Below are positions 38,996-49,035 of a stretch of 64,000 nt of DNA, piece by piece. Under the pieces are notes generated by a model. The model saw only the letters and a list, made by a program, of their open reading frames with translations, made no database searches and was not told where the DNA came from. Numbering within the stretch: position 1 is the first letter of the stretch; the number at the start of each line of letters is the position of its first letter. The translations under genes were made by a program, and so were the position numbers. Location: contig NZ_JAJUWT010000001.1 of assembly GCF_021390395.1 (NCBI RefSeq), forward strand, positions 186,001-250,000, in the 5' to 3' direction. Source of the stretch: Saccharothrix sp. S26. Lineage in GTDB: Bacteria; Actinomycetota; Actinomycetes; Mycobacteriales; Pseudonocardiaceae.

Positions 38996-39558
38996 TGCTG
39001 GTGGGGCGGGCGGCGGGGGCGGCCGTGCTGCTGACGCCCGGTGGGGCGGTGGCCGGGGTGGACGTGCGGGGCGCGCCGGTCGGCACCCGTGAGCTGGACC
39101 TGCTGGACCCGTCGACGTTGGTGCGGCGGGTGCACGCCGTGGTGCTGGGCGGGCCTTCGGTGGTCGACGGTGTCGTGCGCTGGCTGGCCGAACGCGGCCA
39201 CGGCTTCCCCGTCGGCCCGCAGCCGTTCGAGGTCGTCCCGATCGTCCCCGCCGCCGAGCCCTTGGGCCTGCCCCCGGCCGACGGCTACGCGATGTGCACC
39301 TCCGCCGTGCCGCTGGACGCCCCCGCTCTGGCCCTGATCGGCTCGACCGCCGTCGGCTTGGTCGTGGTGGACGCCGACCTGGACCCGGCGGGGTGCCGAA
39401 GGGTGGCGATGTCCGCCCAGGACGCCTTGGCCCGCGCCGGCGTGACCGCGCCCGCCACCGTCTTCGCCGTCGCCACCGGCCACCCGACCGACACCGGCTT
39501 GAACACCCTCTGCACCACCGCCACCACCGCCCTCCACCACGCCGTCGGCCGGTCCTGA
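38995..39558 (+). CDS. Compact P1 (DmpA/S58)-family peptidase
   Basis: 187 residues, against roughly 330-370 for normal actinobacterial P1 peptidases such as Rv1333, which holds this place in the operon. The start of the fold is recognisable (GAAVLLTPGGAVAGVDVRGAPVGTRELDLLDPSTLVRRVHAVVLGGPS, VRWLAERGHGFPVG, VVPIVPAA). So is a shortened end: ALIGSTAVGLVVVDADL, CRRVAMSAQDALARA, TVFAVATG and NTLCTTATTAL. The long middle, including the GNVGAGTGATVGK-type segment, is missing in frame. A Gly-Ser pair (GSTA) sits where S58 enzymes self-cleave before Ser/Thr, so partial activity is conceivable, but it may be a non-enzymatic relic. Its stop codon lies inside repeat array E. Confidence 0.8.
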   Translation: MLVGRAAGAAVLLTPGGAVAGVDVRGAPVGTRELDLLDPSTLVRRVHAVVLGGPSVVDGVVRWLAERGHGFPVGPQPFEVVPIVPAAEPLGLPPADGYAMCTSAVPLDAPALALIGSTAVGLVVVDADLDPAGCRRVAMSAQDALARAGVTAPATVFAVATGHPTDTGLNTLCTTATTALHHAVGRS

Positions 39559-39682
39559 GCGTTGAACTCGGGGGTTTTGGACGTAGGACTCTCGCGTTCC
39601 GAACGTAGGACTCGCGCGAGAGTCCTACGTTCGCGCCGCGTGTGTCCTACGTTCGGAACGGCTGAATTCAACGCTCGCGAAC
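39552..39682. repeat. Repeat array E, outward inverted pair (2 reverse + 2 forward units)
   Basis: Reverse terminal motif and reverse units at 39574 and 39596, then forward units at 39622 and 39644 and a diverged forward terminal motif to 39682. At the junction GTAGGACTCGCGCGAGAGTCCTAC is nearly palindromic. The reverse terminal motif supplies the TGA (39556-39558) of the P1 peptidase gene. Orientation is opposite to the other pairs (F and G), where forward comes first. Confidence 0.85.
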
Positions 39683-39698
39683 GGGGTACCCGGCCGGT

Positions 39699-40235
39699 AT
39701 GGCCGGTGTGCAGAAGGCGTTGAAGTGGGTGCGGACGAGTCCGGCGGTCGGCAAGGCGGCCGGGGCGTTGGCGGAGGCGGTGCCCGCCGCCCTACGCCGA
39801 CGCGAGGTGACCAAGCTGCTGCGCGCGCGAGCCCTGGGACGGCCGGTGCACCCGGCGGTCGTGGCGTTGCCCATCGGGCTGTACGCGGCGTCCGCGGCGC
39901 TGGACCTGATGCCGGGCGGCGGCAAGGCGGCGCGGACGGCTATCGGGGCGGGGCTGGCCCTCGCACCGGCGGCGTTGGCCACCGAACTGGCCGAGTACGG
40001 CACGCTGCCCGAGAACAAGCGGCGGGCCGCGTTCGTGCAACTGGCCGCCAACGCAGCGGCGACTGTGTGCTACCTCACGTCGTTCCGGCTCCGGGGCCAC
40101 GGCTTCGGCCTGATGGCCAGGGGCGCTTCCGCGCTCGGGCTCGCGGTGCTGGGCGCGGGCGGCCTGCTGGGCGTCCACCCGACCGACCCCGCGGTGCACC
40201 GTGCGGTCTACGAAGGCACGCGCGAACCGGTGTAG
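39699..40235 (+). CDS. DUF2231-type membrane protein
   Basis: 178 residues with about four hydrophobic segments. The DUF2231 signature is RPVHPAVVALPIGLYAASAALDL; similar HPxxVxxPIG motifs mark this family of presumed redox/heme-associated membrane proteins. An amphipathic N-terminal helix of about 45 residues precedes it. It separates the P1 peptidase from mec, a pair adjacent in mycobacteria, so it is an insertion flanked on its left by repeat array E. Confidence 0.8.
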   Translation: MAGVQKALKWVRTSPAVGKAAGALAEAVPAALRRREVTKLLRARALGRPVHPAVVALPIGLYAASAALDLMPGGGKAARTAIGAGLALAPAALATELAEYGTLPENKRRAAFVQLAANAAATVCYLTSFRLRGHGFGLMARGASALGLAVLGAGGLLGVHPTDPAVHRAVYEGTREPV

Positions 40236-40286
40236 TGCGAGTTCTCACACCCCGGGACACCTTCCCCCACCACGTAGGATGGAGGG

Positions 40287-40742
40287 GTGCTGGTGATTCG
40301 CCGTGACCTCGTCGACGCGATGGTGGCGCACGCCCGTCGCGACCACCCGGACGAGGCGTGCGGGATCATCGCGGGCCCGGAGGGTTCCGACCGCCCGGAG
40401 CGGTTCATCGCGATGGACAACGCCGAGCGCTCGCCGACGTTCTACCGCTTCGACTCGATGGAGCAGCTGCGCGTCCACCGCGAGATGAGCGCGAACGACG
40501 AGGAGACGATCGTCGTCTACCACTCGCACACGGCGACGGAGGCATACCCGTCCCGCACGGACATCTCCTACGCGAGCGAACCGCAGGCGCACTACGTGCT
40601 CATCTCCACCCGTGACCCGGAGCAGCACGAGCTGCGCTCCTACCGGATCGTGGACGGCGTGGTGACCGAAGAGCCGGTCGAGGTCGTGGAGTCGTACATG
40701 TTCGCCCACACCGGCGCCGACGACACCCCCGACTGTCCCTGA
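40287..40742 (+). CDS. mec: CysO-cysteine peptidase (JAMM metalloprotease)
   Basis: 151-residue JAB1/MPN+ zinc peptidase that releases cysteine from the CysO-cysteine adduct. The JAMM motif is complete: Glu in PDEACGIIAGPE, then VVYHSHTATEAYPSRTDISYA (HxHx7Sx2D). A leaderless start is likely: TAGGAT ends 6 nt before the GTG at 40287, so the transcript begins at the start codon. Followed after 73 nt by cysO and then cysM. Confidence 0.95.
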   Translation: MLVIRRDLVDAMVAHARRDHPDEACGIIAGPEGSDRPERFIAMDNAERSPTFYRFDSMEQLRVHREMSANDEETIVVYHSHTATEAYPSRTDISYASEPQAHYVLISTRDPEQHELRSYRIVDGVVTEEPVEVVESYMFAHTGADDTPDCP

Positions 40743-42062
<1,320 letters not shown>

Positions 42063-42110
42063 GCGCGCGAGAAGGGCCCCGCCTGTCCGGGCGGGGCCCT
42101 TCTCGCGCGC
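42063..42110. terminator. Very strong hairpin, 21-bp perfect stem
   Basis: The arms at 42063-42083 and 42090-42110 are perfectly complementary (GCGCGCGAGAAGGGCCCCGC and its complement) around a 6-nt loop. It starts at the base after the cysM stop and ends 2 bp before the stop of the convergent esterase gene, so it serves both. Confidence 0.9.
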
Positions 42111-42112
42111 GG

Positions 42113-43450
42113 TCAGCCGACCGTGCAGGGGATCCCGTTGAGCCGGAACGAGTCCGCCTTCGCGGTGTTGCCGCCGTGGGTGGCCTGGAAGCCGATCGTG
42201 ACCGAGCCCGACGGGGCGATGGAGCCGTTGTAGTTGACGTTGGTCGCGTTGACCATGCCGCTGGTGGGCGAGTAGGTCGCGTTCCAGCCGCTGGTGATCG
42301 CCTGCCCGCTGGGCAGGGTGAACGCGAGCGTCCAGCCGTTGATGGCCGTGGTGCCGGTGTTGGCCACCGTGATGCTCGCGGTCAGGCCGGTGTTCCAGGC
42401 ATTGACGGTGTACGTCACGCGGCAGTTCGACACCGGCTGGGTGGTGGTGGTGCTGGTCGTGGACGTGTTGGACGTCGTGGTGGTGGTCGTGGTCGTGGTC
42501 GTGGTGCTGGTGGTCGTCGAAGTGGTCGTGGTCGTGGTGTCACCGGGCTTGTCCAGCCCGAAGAACTGGATCGCGCGCAACGCCATGCCCGTGCTCAGCA
42601 CGTTGTGGCCGGTGCCCTGGAGGGAGATGGCCTCGACCTTGTCGCCGTAACGGGTGCGCGTCCAGCCGGACTGCGGGCTGTCGGTGGACGTCGGCGTGGT
42701 CGACAGGCCGTGGACGTTGGTCCACTGGTCGATCGTCTCGCCGAAGTTCGGGTACCGCAGCGTGTCGTCCGCGGTGCCGTGCCAGATCTGCACGCGCGGG
42801 CGCGGGCCGCTGTAGCCGGGGTACATGCCGCGGGCGATGTTGCCCCACTCCTGCGGCGTGCGCAGCACCTGGCCGTTGGCGCAGGCGCTGTTCCAGCCGG
42901 AGCCGTCGGTGGTGGCGAAGCAGCCGGCGGGCACGCCCGCGAACGCCGCGCCCGCGGCGAACACGTCCGGGTAGTCGGCCAGCATGACGTTCGTGGTCAT
43001 CGCGCCGGACGAGACGCCGGTGACGAACACGCGGCTCGTGTCGCCGTTGTAGCGCTGGAGCACGTACCGGACCATCGACATCAGGCCGACCGGGTCGCTG
43101 CCGCCGTCACGCCGCAGCGCCTGCGGGCTCGACACGTCGAAGCACTGACCGCTGCGGGTGGCCGACGGGTAGATGACGATGAAGCCGTACTGGTCGGCCA
43201 GCCGGGCGAACTCCGTGCCCGAGTAGAACGCCGGGCCGGTGCCCGTGCAGTAGTGCACGGCCAGCAGCACGCCGGGCCTGGCCTGCACGCGGTCGGGCAC
43301 GTACAGGTGCATGCGCAGGTTGGTCGGGTTCGTGCCGAAGCCGGTGACCTCGGTCAACGTCGCCGCGGACGCCTGCGGTGCGGCCACGAGCGCCAGCACG
43401 AAGGCCGCCGCGGCGGCCAGGGAGGTCACGATCGCGCCGAGGACCTTCAC
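42113..43450 (-). CDS. Secreted PHB depolymerase/acetylxylan esterase-family (CE1-like) enzyme with CBM2
   Basis: Exported esterase of 445 residues. The signal peptide (AIVTSLAAAAAFVLALVAAP, cleavage after ASA) precedes an alpha/beta-hydrolase domain. The nucleophile elbow is GVSSGAMTT (GxSxG), with Asp and His candidates in IWHGTADDTLRY and QGTGHNVLS; VGLMSMVRYVLQRYNGDTSRVFVTG is typical of esterase_phb/CE1. A Thr/Ser stalk of about 40 residues links to a C-terminal CBM2 (CRVTYTVNAWNTGLTASI ... GWTLAFTLPSGQ). Likely substrate is acetylated or feruloylated plant polysaccharide. GTG at 43450 overlaps the upstream deacetylase stop (GTGA), so both are one operon. Confidence 0.85.
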   Translation of the reverse strand: MKVLGAIVTSLAAAAAFVLALVAAPQASAATLTEVTGFGTNPTNLRMHLYVPDRVQARPGVLLAVHYCTGTGPAFYSGTEFARLADQYGFIVIYPSATRSGQCFDVSSPQALRRDGGSDPVGLMSMVRYVLQRYNGDTSRVFVTGVSSGAMTTNVMLADYPDVFAAGAAFAGVPAGCFATTDGSGWNSACANGQVLRTPQEWGNIARGMYPGYSGPRPRVQIWHGTADDTLRYPNFGETIDQWTNVHGLSTTPTSTDSPQSGWTRTRYGDKVEAISLQGTGHNVLSTGMALRAIQFFGLDKPGDTTTTTTSTTTSTTTTTTTTTTTSNTSTTSTTTTQPVSNCRVTYTVNAWNTGLTASITVANTGTTAINGWTLAFTLPSGQAITSGWNATYSPTSGMVNATNVNYNGSIAPSGSVTIGFQATHGGNTAKADSFRLNGIPCTVG

Positions 43451-44130
43451 GGGGCCACCACCCGTCCGGTGTTGTCGATGCGGCCGGGGCACAGGTTCTT
43501 GGCCGCCAGGCCCTGCACGATGCGCGGCACCGCGTTGACCGTGTTCTGGTAGCTCGCGTGCATGAGCACGATGCCGCCGGCGTTCGCGCCGGTCGCCGCG
43601 CGCACGATGGCGTCGGTCGACGCGCCGTTCCAGTCCTGCGTGTCGACCGACCAGATGACCTGGGTCAGGCCGAGCTTGCGCGCCTCGGTCTGCACGGTGG
43701 CGTTGGTCGAGCCGTAGGGCGGCCGGAACAGCGTCGGCGTTTGGCCGCTGGCGTTGCGGATCGCGTTCTGGGTGTCGGCGAGTTCCTTGGCCACGGCGGC
43801 GGCGCTGAGGTTGGTCAGGTACGGGTGCGACCACGAGTGGTTGCCGATCCACATGCCGGCCTGCGCGGCCTCGCGGGTCAGCTGCGGCTGCTGCTGCACG
43901 CGTGAGCCGAGGTCGAAGAACGTGGCCCGCGCGCCCGCCGAGCGCAGCGCGCTGATCAGGGGACGGGTGAACTGCGCGTTCGGGCCGTCGTCGTAGGTCA
44001 ACGCGACGTACCCGTTGCACGCGAGCGCGACCGGGCCGGCTTGCGGCGCGGGTGCGGCGCCCGCAGCGTTCGAGGACAACAGCGGCGCGGCCACCAGCAG
44101 CACCGCGGCCAGCAGGGTTCTCAAGACCAT
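43447..44130 (-). CDS. Secreted polysaccharide deacetylase (CE4)
   Basis: 227-residue exported NodB-homology enzyme. Signal peptide VLRTLLAAVLLVAAPLLSSNAAGA. All CE4 motifs are present: TYDDGPN (catalytic base and metal Asp), HSWSHP (metal HxxxH), RPPYGS, DTQDW and the final His in IVLMHASY. With the co-transcribed CE1-CBM2 enzyme, this points to deacetylation of xylan or chitin. ATG at 44130 follows the strong AAGGAGGAGGG; the longer frame upstream lacks protein character. Confidence 0.9.
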   Translation of the reverse strand: MVLRTLLAAVLLVAAPLLSSNAAGAAPAPQAGPVALACNGYVALTYDDGPNAQFTRPLISALRSAGARATFFDLGSRVQQQPQLTREAAQAGMWIGNHSWSHPYLTNLSAAAVAKELADTQNAIRNASGQTPTLFRPPYGSTNATVQTEARKLGLTQVIWSVDTQDWNGASTDAIVRAATGANAGGIVLMHASYQNTVNAVPRIVQGLAAKNLCPGRIDNTGRVVAP

Positions 44131-44540
44131 TCCCTCCTCCTTGAGGATCACGGCGTGAGTTGTCGTCACTATCTGGCGCGGAGCGGTCGCGGACAACGAG
44201 TTTCGTGAATGTTGCGAGTCTCAAATGGCACGGTGATCTGCGGCAACGACCGGTGCACCCGTTTGGTCGCGTCCGCTCGGCCCGAAACCTTTCGATCGGC
44301 CGCGCGGTGGTTCGCGCGAATACCTGTCGCCGGTCGTGCCGGGTAATTGCACAACATCCGGGACGGTAATGGCGGAAATTGTCGCGTTACCGATTCTCCT
44401 TCGGCAACCCGTATCCTCCGACAGGTCGTTCACCTCGGTTGATGCATTCGAGTGAACCTTGGCGGCGGTCGAATTAATGAACCGGCGGGTGCCCTGTCGC
44501 CGCATTTTTCGGCATCGGTCGGGCTGCTATCGTTTCACCC
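44131..44540. other. 410-bp divergent regulatory region without a gene
   Basis: Holds the promoters of the deacetylase operon (minus) and the MBL gene (plus). Locally lower GC than neighbours. Contains one dyad, CGAAACCTTTCG (44283-44294), described separately. No ORF with protein-like content and no RNA gene recognised. Confidence 0.6.
44283..44294. promoter_or_regulatory. CGAAACCTTTCG dyad, possible xylan-type operator
   Basis: Perfect CGAAA-NN-TTTCG dyad about 150 bp upstream of the CE4-CE1 operon. CGAAAnTTTCG-like elements precede xylanolytic genes in streptomycetes and bind LacI-family regulators, which fits the esterase products. A single short site, so weak. Confidence 0.35.
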
Positions 44541-45311
44541 ATGCAATTGACGGTGCTCGGGTGTTCGGGCAGTGCGCCGGGCCCTGATCTGCCCACCTCC
44601 GGGTACCTCGTCGAGGCGGGCGGCGTGCGGATCGCGCTGGAGCTGGGCAGTGGCGTGTTCGGCCCGCTCATGCGGCTGTGCGACCCGTTCGACCTCGACG
44701 CCGTGCTGCTGTCGCACCTGCACCTCGACCACTGCGCGGACTTCGGCTCGCTCGCCGTCTACCGGCGCGAGCACCCGGAGCCGCCCTACGACGTCACCGA
44801 ACACCGGTTGCGGGTGTTCGCGCCCGCGCACGCGCCGTCCCGGCTCGCCAACGCGCACGCCGCCGGCCGCGCCGAGCTGGCCACCACGGACCTGACCGAG
44901 ACGTTCGACTTCGTGCCGCTGGCGCCCGGCCGGTACGCCGTGGGGCCGGTGGACGTGGAAGTCGCCGCCATGCGGCACATCTGCGAGGCCTACGGGTTCC
45001 GCATCTCCTACGGCGGCGCGTCGCTGGCGTTCTCCGGCGACACGGTGCCGTGCCCCGAGCTGGTGCGGCTGGCCGCGGGCGCGGACCTGCTGCTGGCCGA
45101 CTCGGCGTGGCGCACCCAGGCCGGCCGGGCCAACTACCTGCACATGAGCGGCCGGGAGGCGGGCGAGGTGGCGCGGGCCGCCGGCGTCGGCCGCCTGGTC
45201 CTGACCCACGTCCTGCCGTGGTCGGACCGCGAGGGCGTGCTGCGTGACGCCGAGGAGGCGTTCGACGGGCCGGTCACCCTGGCCACCCCCGGCGCGACCT
45301 ACGCGATCTAG
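44541..45311 (+). CDS. MBL-fold metallo-hydrolase (paralog of the murI-linked enzyme)
   Basis: 256-residue metallo-beta-lactamase-fold hydrolase. Metal site: SHLHLDHCAD (HxHxDH), His in MRHICEAYG, Asp in AFSGDTVPC, and final His in LVLTHVLPW. N-terminus LTVLGCSGSAPGPDLPTSGYLVEAGG matches the protein at 47.7 kb (LTILGCSGSLPGPHGPASGYLVEAEG), the ortholog of mycobacterial Rv1339, reported as an atypical cyclic-nucleotide phosphodiesterase. So there are two copies 3 kb apart. TATCGT ends 7 nt before the ATG, suggesting a leaderless start. 3' end overlaps the convergent SMP-30 gene by 4 bp. Confidence 0.9.
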   Translation: MQLTVLGCSGSAPGPDLPTSGYLVEAGGVRIALELGSGVFGPLMRLCDPFDLDAVLLSHLHLDHCADFGSLAVYRREHPEPPYDVTEHRLRVFAPAHAPSRLANAHAAGRAELATTDLTETFDFVPLAPGRYAVGPVDVEVAAMRHICEAYGFRISYGGASLAFSGDTVPCPELVRLAAGADLLLADSAWRTQAGRANYLHMSGREAGEVARAAGVGRLVLTHVLPWSDREGVLRDAEEAFDGPVTLATPGATYAI

Positions 45312-46153
45312 CCCGCGAACGCGGTGGAGGGCAGGCCCTCGCCGACGCCCGGCAGCACCAGGACCGACCCGGCCAGCTCGCTCGACGCCCCCTCGCCCAA
45401 CCCGACCCGCGCGGTCGTCACGTAGAGGTCGGTGAAGTCCGCGCCGCCGAAGCAGCACGCAGTCGGCTGGCCCACCGGCAGCTCGACCTCGCGGTCCAGC
45501 CGGCCGTCCGGCGTGTACCGGTGCAGCGCCGCGCCACCCCACAGCGCGACCCACACCGCACCGGACGAGTCCACGGTGAGGCCGTCGGGCAGCCCGCGCG
45601 GCACCTCCGCCAGCGGACGGCGGTTGGTCGCCTCACCGCTCTCGCGGTCGTAGTCGAGCACGTCGATCCGCCGCTGCGCCGAGTCGACGTAGTACATGAG
45701 GCTCGCGTCGGGGCTCCAGCCGATGCCGTTGCTCACGCCCACCTCGTCCAGCACGACCTTCGCGTCACCGCTGGGCTCGACGCGGGCCAGCCAGCCGCCC
45801 GGGTCCTCGTCGTAGCGCATCGTGCCCGCCCACAGCCGACCCGCCGGGTCGACCGCGGCGTCGTTGCCCCGCACGCCGTCACGCGCCCAGTAGACGAGCC
45901 ACGTCTTGGCGCCGTCCCGGTCGATCAGCGCCACGCCGTCGCGCAGGTTGAGCACCAGGCCACCCCTGGTGCGCGGCTTGGCCGCGCCCACGTGCTGCGG
46001 CACGTCGAGGACGGCGTCGTCGTCGCGGGACGGGCTGTACCGGTGCACCTCGCTGCCGAGGACGTCCACCCAGAGCAACGTTCCGCTGGCGTGGTCCCAC
46101 GTGGGGGCCTCACCCAGTTCCGCTTCGGCCCGCACCGCCACTTCGATCGACAC
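45308..46153 (-). CDS. SMP-30/gluconolactonase-family protein
   Basis: Beta-propeller lactonase-like protein of 281 residues. Family marks are the metal-binding Glu in LGEAPTWDHASGTLLWVDV, Asn in NDAAVDPAGRLWAGTM, VSNGIGWSPDASLMYYVDSAQRRIDVLDYD, and LPDGLTVDSSGAVWVALWGG with the catalytic Asp. Likely hydrolyses a sugar lactone. Start GTG at 46153 is favoured, as TAGGCT (46165-46160 on the minus strand) ends 6 nt before it, a leaderless arrangement; GTG at 46159 would add two residues. Not part of the mycobacterial block. Confidence 0.85.
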   Translation of the reverse strand: MSIEVAVRAEAELGEAPTWDHASGTLLWVDVLGSEVHRYSPSRDDDAVLDVPQHVGAAKPRTRGGLVLNLRDGVALIDRDGAKTWLVYWARDGVRGNDAAVDPAGRLWAGTMRYDEDPGGWLARVEPSGDAKVVLDEVGVSNGIGWSPDASLMYYVDSAQRRIDVLDYDRESGEATNRRPLAEVPRGLPDGLTVDSSGAVWVALWGGAALHRYTPDGRLDREVELPVGQPTACCFGGADFTDLYVTTARVGLGEGASSELAGSVLVLPGVGEGLPSTAFAG

Positions 46154-46242
46154 CGGCACAGCCTACGGTCACGCCCGGGCCGCCCACGGCGAAGACGCGG
46201 AACTCGCCGCCCGACCCCGGATCCCCGCGTAGCCTGGGTGAC

Positions 46243-46908
46243 GTGGACCCCACCGGCCCCTTCACACCGCCGACGCCCGAGCCGGTGCTCGCCGCGCCGA
46301 AACCGGCCAAGCCGTTGGCCAAGCGCGTCGTGCCGCCCAGGCCCGTGCTGTCGGCCGTGGTCGTGCTCGGCTTCGTCGGCCTGCTCTACGTCGTCGAGGC
46401 GGTCGACACCGTCCTGGGCGGGGCCCTCGACGACGACGGCGTGATCCCGCGCGACTTCAGCCAGTGGGACAACATCGCGTGGTACCCGCTGCTGCACGGC
46501 GACTGGGCCCACCTGACCGGCAACGCCGTGCCGCTGCTCGTGCTGGGCTTCCTGGCCACCTCCGGCGGCATCAAGCAGTTCTTCCAGATCACCGCCGTCA
46601 TCTGGCTGACCAGCGGCCTGGGCGTGTGGCTCTTCGGCTCCTACGGCAGCCACATCGGCGCGTCCGGCCTGGTGTTCGGCTTCCTGGTGTTCCTGCTGGT
46701 GCGCGGCATCTTCGCGCGCAGCCCGCTGCAGATCGTGCTGGCCGTGGTCGTCTTCGCGATCTACGGCGCGGCGCTGTGGGGCGTGCTGCCCGGTCAGCCC
46801 GGCATCTCGTGGGAGGGGCACCTGTTCGGCGCGCTCGGCGGCGTGCTGGCCGCGTGGGGCGTCGCCCGGGATGCCAGGAAGGGCGCCGCGGCTACGCTGA
46901 ACGCGTGA
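46243..46908 (+). CDS. Rhomboid-family intramembrane serine protease
   Basis: 221-residue membrane protease, positional ortholog of mycobacterial Rv1337. A Pro-rich cytosolic start precedes six helices. Catalytic Ser is in [19 protein letters not shown] (GxSG) and catalytic His in [35 protein letters not shown] carries the HxxxxHxxxN loop. Leaderless start likely: TAGCCT ends 7 nt before GTG 46243. The stop overlaps the murI GTG (GTGA). Confidence 0.92.
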   Translation: MDPTGPFTPPTPEPVLAAPKPAKPLAKRVVPPRPVLSAVVVLGFVGLLYVVEAVDTVLGGALDDDGVIPRDFSQWDNIAWYPLLHGDWAHLTGNAVPLLVLGFLATSGGIKQFFQITAVIWLTSGLGVWLFGSYGSHIGASGLVFGFLVFLLVRGIFARSPLQIVLAVVVFAIYGAALWGVLPGQPGISWEGHLFGALGGVLAAWGVARDARKGAAATLNA

Positions 46909-47702
46909 CCGTCACGGCCGATTCGCCCATCGCGATCTTCGACTCCGGCGTCGGCGGGCTGACCGTCGCCCGGGCGATCATGGACCAGCTGCCGGGCGAG
47001 CGGATCCGCTACGTCGGTGACACGGCCAACTGCCCGTACGGGCCGCTGCCGATCGCGCAGGCGCGGAAGTTCGCGCTGGAGGTGATGGACCGGCAGGTCG
47101 CCGACGGGGCGAAGCTGCTGGTCATCGCGTGCAACACGGCGTCCGCGGCCTGCCTGCGCGACGCGCGCGAGCGCTACGACATCCCGGTGATCGAGGTCGT
47201 GCTGCCGGCCGTGCGCCGTGCGGTCGCCACCACCCGCACGGGCCGGGTCGGCGTCATCGGCACGGTGGGCACGGTCGGCTCCGGTGCCTACCAGGACGCG
47301 TTCGCCGCCGCCCGCGACATCGAGGTCACGGCGGTCCCGTGCCCGAGGTTCGTGGACTTCGTGGAACGCGGCATCACCTCCGGCCGCCAGGTGCTGGGCC
47401 TGGCGCAGGCGTACCTGGAACCGTTGCAGCGGGCCGAGGTCGACACGCTCGTGCTGGGCTGCACGCACTACCCGTTGCTGACCGGCGTCCTGCAGATCGT
47501 GATGGGCGACGGCGTGATGCTCGTCTCCAGCGCCGAGGAGACCGTGAAGGACGTCGTGCGGGTGCTCACCGAGCACGACCTGTTCCGCTCCGGCGACCCC
47601 GACCAGCGGTTCAGCTGCACCGGCCCGGTGGAGCCGTTCACCAGGCTCGCCCGCCGATTCCTGCCCGGGTTGGAAAAGGCGTCCTTCCAAGCCCACGGCT
47701 GA
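46905..47702 (+). CDS. murI: Glutamate racemase
   Basis: Makes D-glutamate for peptidoglycan. The 265 residues carry both catalytic Cys: [11 protein letters not shown] and [27 protein letters not shown] and [12 protein letters not shown] are further signatures. GTG at 46905 overlaps the rhomboid stop. Followed 17 nt later by the MBL gene, as in mycobacteria. Confidence 0.96.
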   Translation: MTVTADSPIAIFDSGVGGLTVARAIMDQLPGERIRYVGDTANCPYGPLPIAQARKFALEVMDRQVADGAKLLVIACNTASAACLRDARERYDIPVIEVVLPAVRRAVATTRTGRVGVIGTVGTVGSGAYQDAFAAARDIEVTAVPCPRFVDFVERGITSGRQVLGLAQAYLEPLQRAEVDTLVLGCTHYPLLTGVLQIVMGDGVMLVSSAEETVKDVVRVLTEHDLFRSGDPDQRFSCTGPVEPFTRLARRFLPGLEKASFQAHG

Positions 47703-47719
47703 CCTGGCACGCTCCACGG

Positions 47720-48532
47720 GTGCTGTTGACCATCCTCGGCTGCTCGGGCAGCCTGCCGGGACCGCACGGACCCGCCTCCGGCTACCTCGTCGAGGCGGAG
47801 GGCTGCCGACTCGCGATCGAACTGGGCAGCGGCGTGCTGGCGGCGTTGCAGGCGCGTCACAACGCGTTCTCGTTGGACGCCCTGCTGTTCTCCCACCTGC
47901 ACCCGGACCACTGCGCCGACTTCACCACCCTCGCCGTCATCCGCCGCTACCACACGCACCCGCCGCACGACACCCGCGAGCACCGGCTGCCCGTGCACGG
48001 GCCGACCGAGACCGCCGACCGGTTCGCCCGCGCGTACGCCGAGACCGCCGACGAACTGCTCACCACCGACCTGAGCGACGTGTTCGAGTTCCACACCCTC
48101 ACCGACGGCGAGGTGACGCGCATCGGGCCGTTCGAGATCACCGCGGTCCGGGTCGACCACCCGACCGAGGCGTACGGGTTCCGCATCGCCACCAAGACCG
48201 CGACGTTGGCCTACACCGGTGACACCGGGCCGTGCGAGGCGTTGCGCGACCTGGCGCGTGACGTGGACGTGCTGCTGTCCGAGGCGACGTGGACGCACTC
48301 CGACGACCGGCCGCCCGGCACGCACCTGTCGGGCGTGCAGGCGGGGCGGGTGGCGGCGGAGGCGGGCGTCGGCCGGCTGCTGCTCACGCACGTCGCGCCG
48401 TGGACCGACCGCGACGCCGTGCTGGCGGAGGCGCGCAGCCAGTTCACCGGACCCGTGGAGGTGGTCAGCCAGGGCGACACGTACGCGGTTGACGGGTCGA
48501 AGGTCCGGGTAATCGGCGGCCATGGCAACTGA
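47720..48532 (+). CDS. MBL-fold metallo-hydrolase, Rv1339-type phosphodiesterase-like
   Basis: 270-residue metallo-hydrolase in the conserved position after murI. Metal ligands: SHLHPDHCAD, His in VRVDHPTEAYGF, Asp in AYTGDTGPC, His in LLLTHVAPW. The mycobacterial ortholog Rv1339 has been reported to hydrolyse cAMP; whether this or the 44.5-kb paralog keeps that role is open. Start GTG at 47720 gives the conserved LLTILGCSGS beginning. Its last 11 bp overlap the hemerythrin gene. Confidence 0.92.
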   Translation: MLLTILGCSGSLPGPHGPASGYLVEAEGCRLAIELGSGVLAALQARHNAFSLDALLFSHLHPDHCADFTTLAVIRRYHTHPPHDTREHRLPVHGPTETADRFARAYAETADELLTTDLSDVFEFHTLTDGEVTRIGPFEITAVRVDHPTEAYGFRIATKTATLAYTGDTGPCEALRDLARDVDVLLSEATWTHSDDRPPGTHLSGVQAGRVAAEAGVGRLLLTHVAPWTDRDAVLAEARSQFTGPVEVVSQGDTYAVDGSKVRVIGGHGN

Positions 48533-49025
48533 TGTCGTCGAGCTGATCCTGGCCGACCACCGCAGGTTCGAGGAGCTGTTCCGCACGTTGCGCGACCGCG
48601 AGTCCGACCGCGCGATGGCGTTGAGCGAACTGGCGGCGCTGCTCGTCGCGCACGCCGAGGCCGAGGAGTCCGAGGTGTACCCGGCCCTCAAGCGGTACAA
48701 GGAGGTCGACAACGACGAGGTCGACCACGGCGCGGAGGAGCACGCCGAGGGGCACCAGGCGTTGCTGGCCCTCATGGAGGTCCAGGACACCAGCTCCGAG
48801 GAGTGGGAGAGCAAGCTGGAGGAGCTGGTCGAGGCGCTCAACCACCACGTGGACGAGGAGGAGCGCACGATCCTCAACGACGCGCGGCAGGAGGTGTCCG
48901 ACGAGCGGCGCGAGGAGCTGGGCCGGTTGTTCGTCGAGATCCGGCAGAGCCGGTTGGACGACGACTGCGGTGACATCGGCTACGTCCGCAAGATCGCGGC
49001 AGCCACGGCGGACCGGATCGACTAA
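48522..49025 (+). CDS. Hemerythrin HHE-domain protein
   Basis: 167-residue four-helix protein with the iron-binding pattern of HHE domains: ILADHRRFEELF, LLVAHAEAEESEVYP, HAEGHQALLALM and LNHHVDEEERTIL. Would bind a di-iron centre and sense or scavenge O2, NO or peroxide. Starts inside the end of the MBL gene (11-bp overlap), so co-translated. An insertion relative to the mycobacterial order MBL-rph. Confidence 0.9.
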   Translation: MATDVVELILADHRRFEELFRTLRDRESDRAMALSELAALLVAHAEAEESEVYPALKRYKEVDNDEVDHGAEEHAEGHQALLALMEVQDTSSEEWESKLEELVEALNHHVDEEERTILNDARQEVSDERREELGRLFVEIRQSRLDDDCGDIGYVRKIAAATADRID

Positions 49026-49035
49026 CGTCGATCAC

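Noticed and set aside
42436-42545. Simple-sequence Thr-codon tracts (also in 10830-10860, 21950-22130, 22860-22980)
   Set aside because: These are coding: Thr-rich linkers or stalks in secreted proteins, not intergenic repeats.
44131-44540. Possible small RNA or short ORFs in the 410-bp gap
   Set aside because: Frames on both strands lack codon bias and no convincing structured RNA was recognised.
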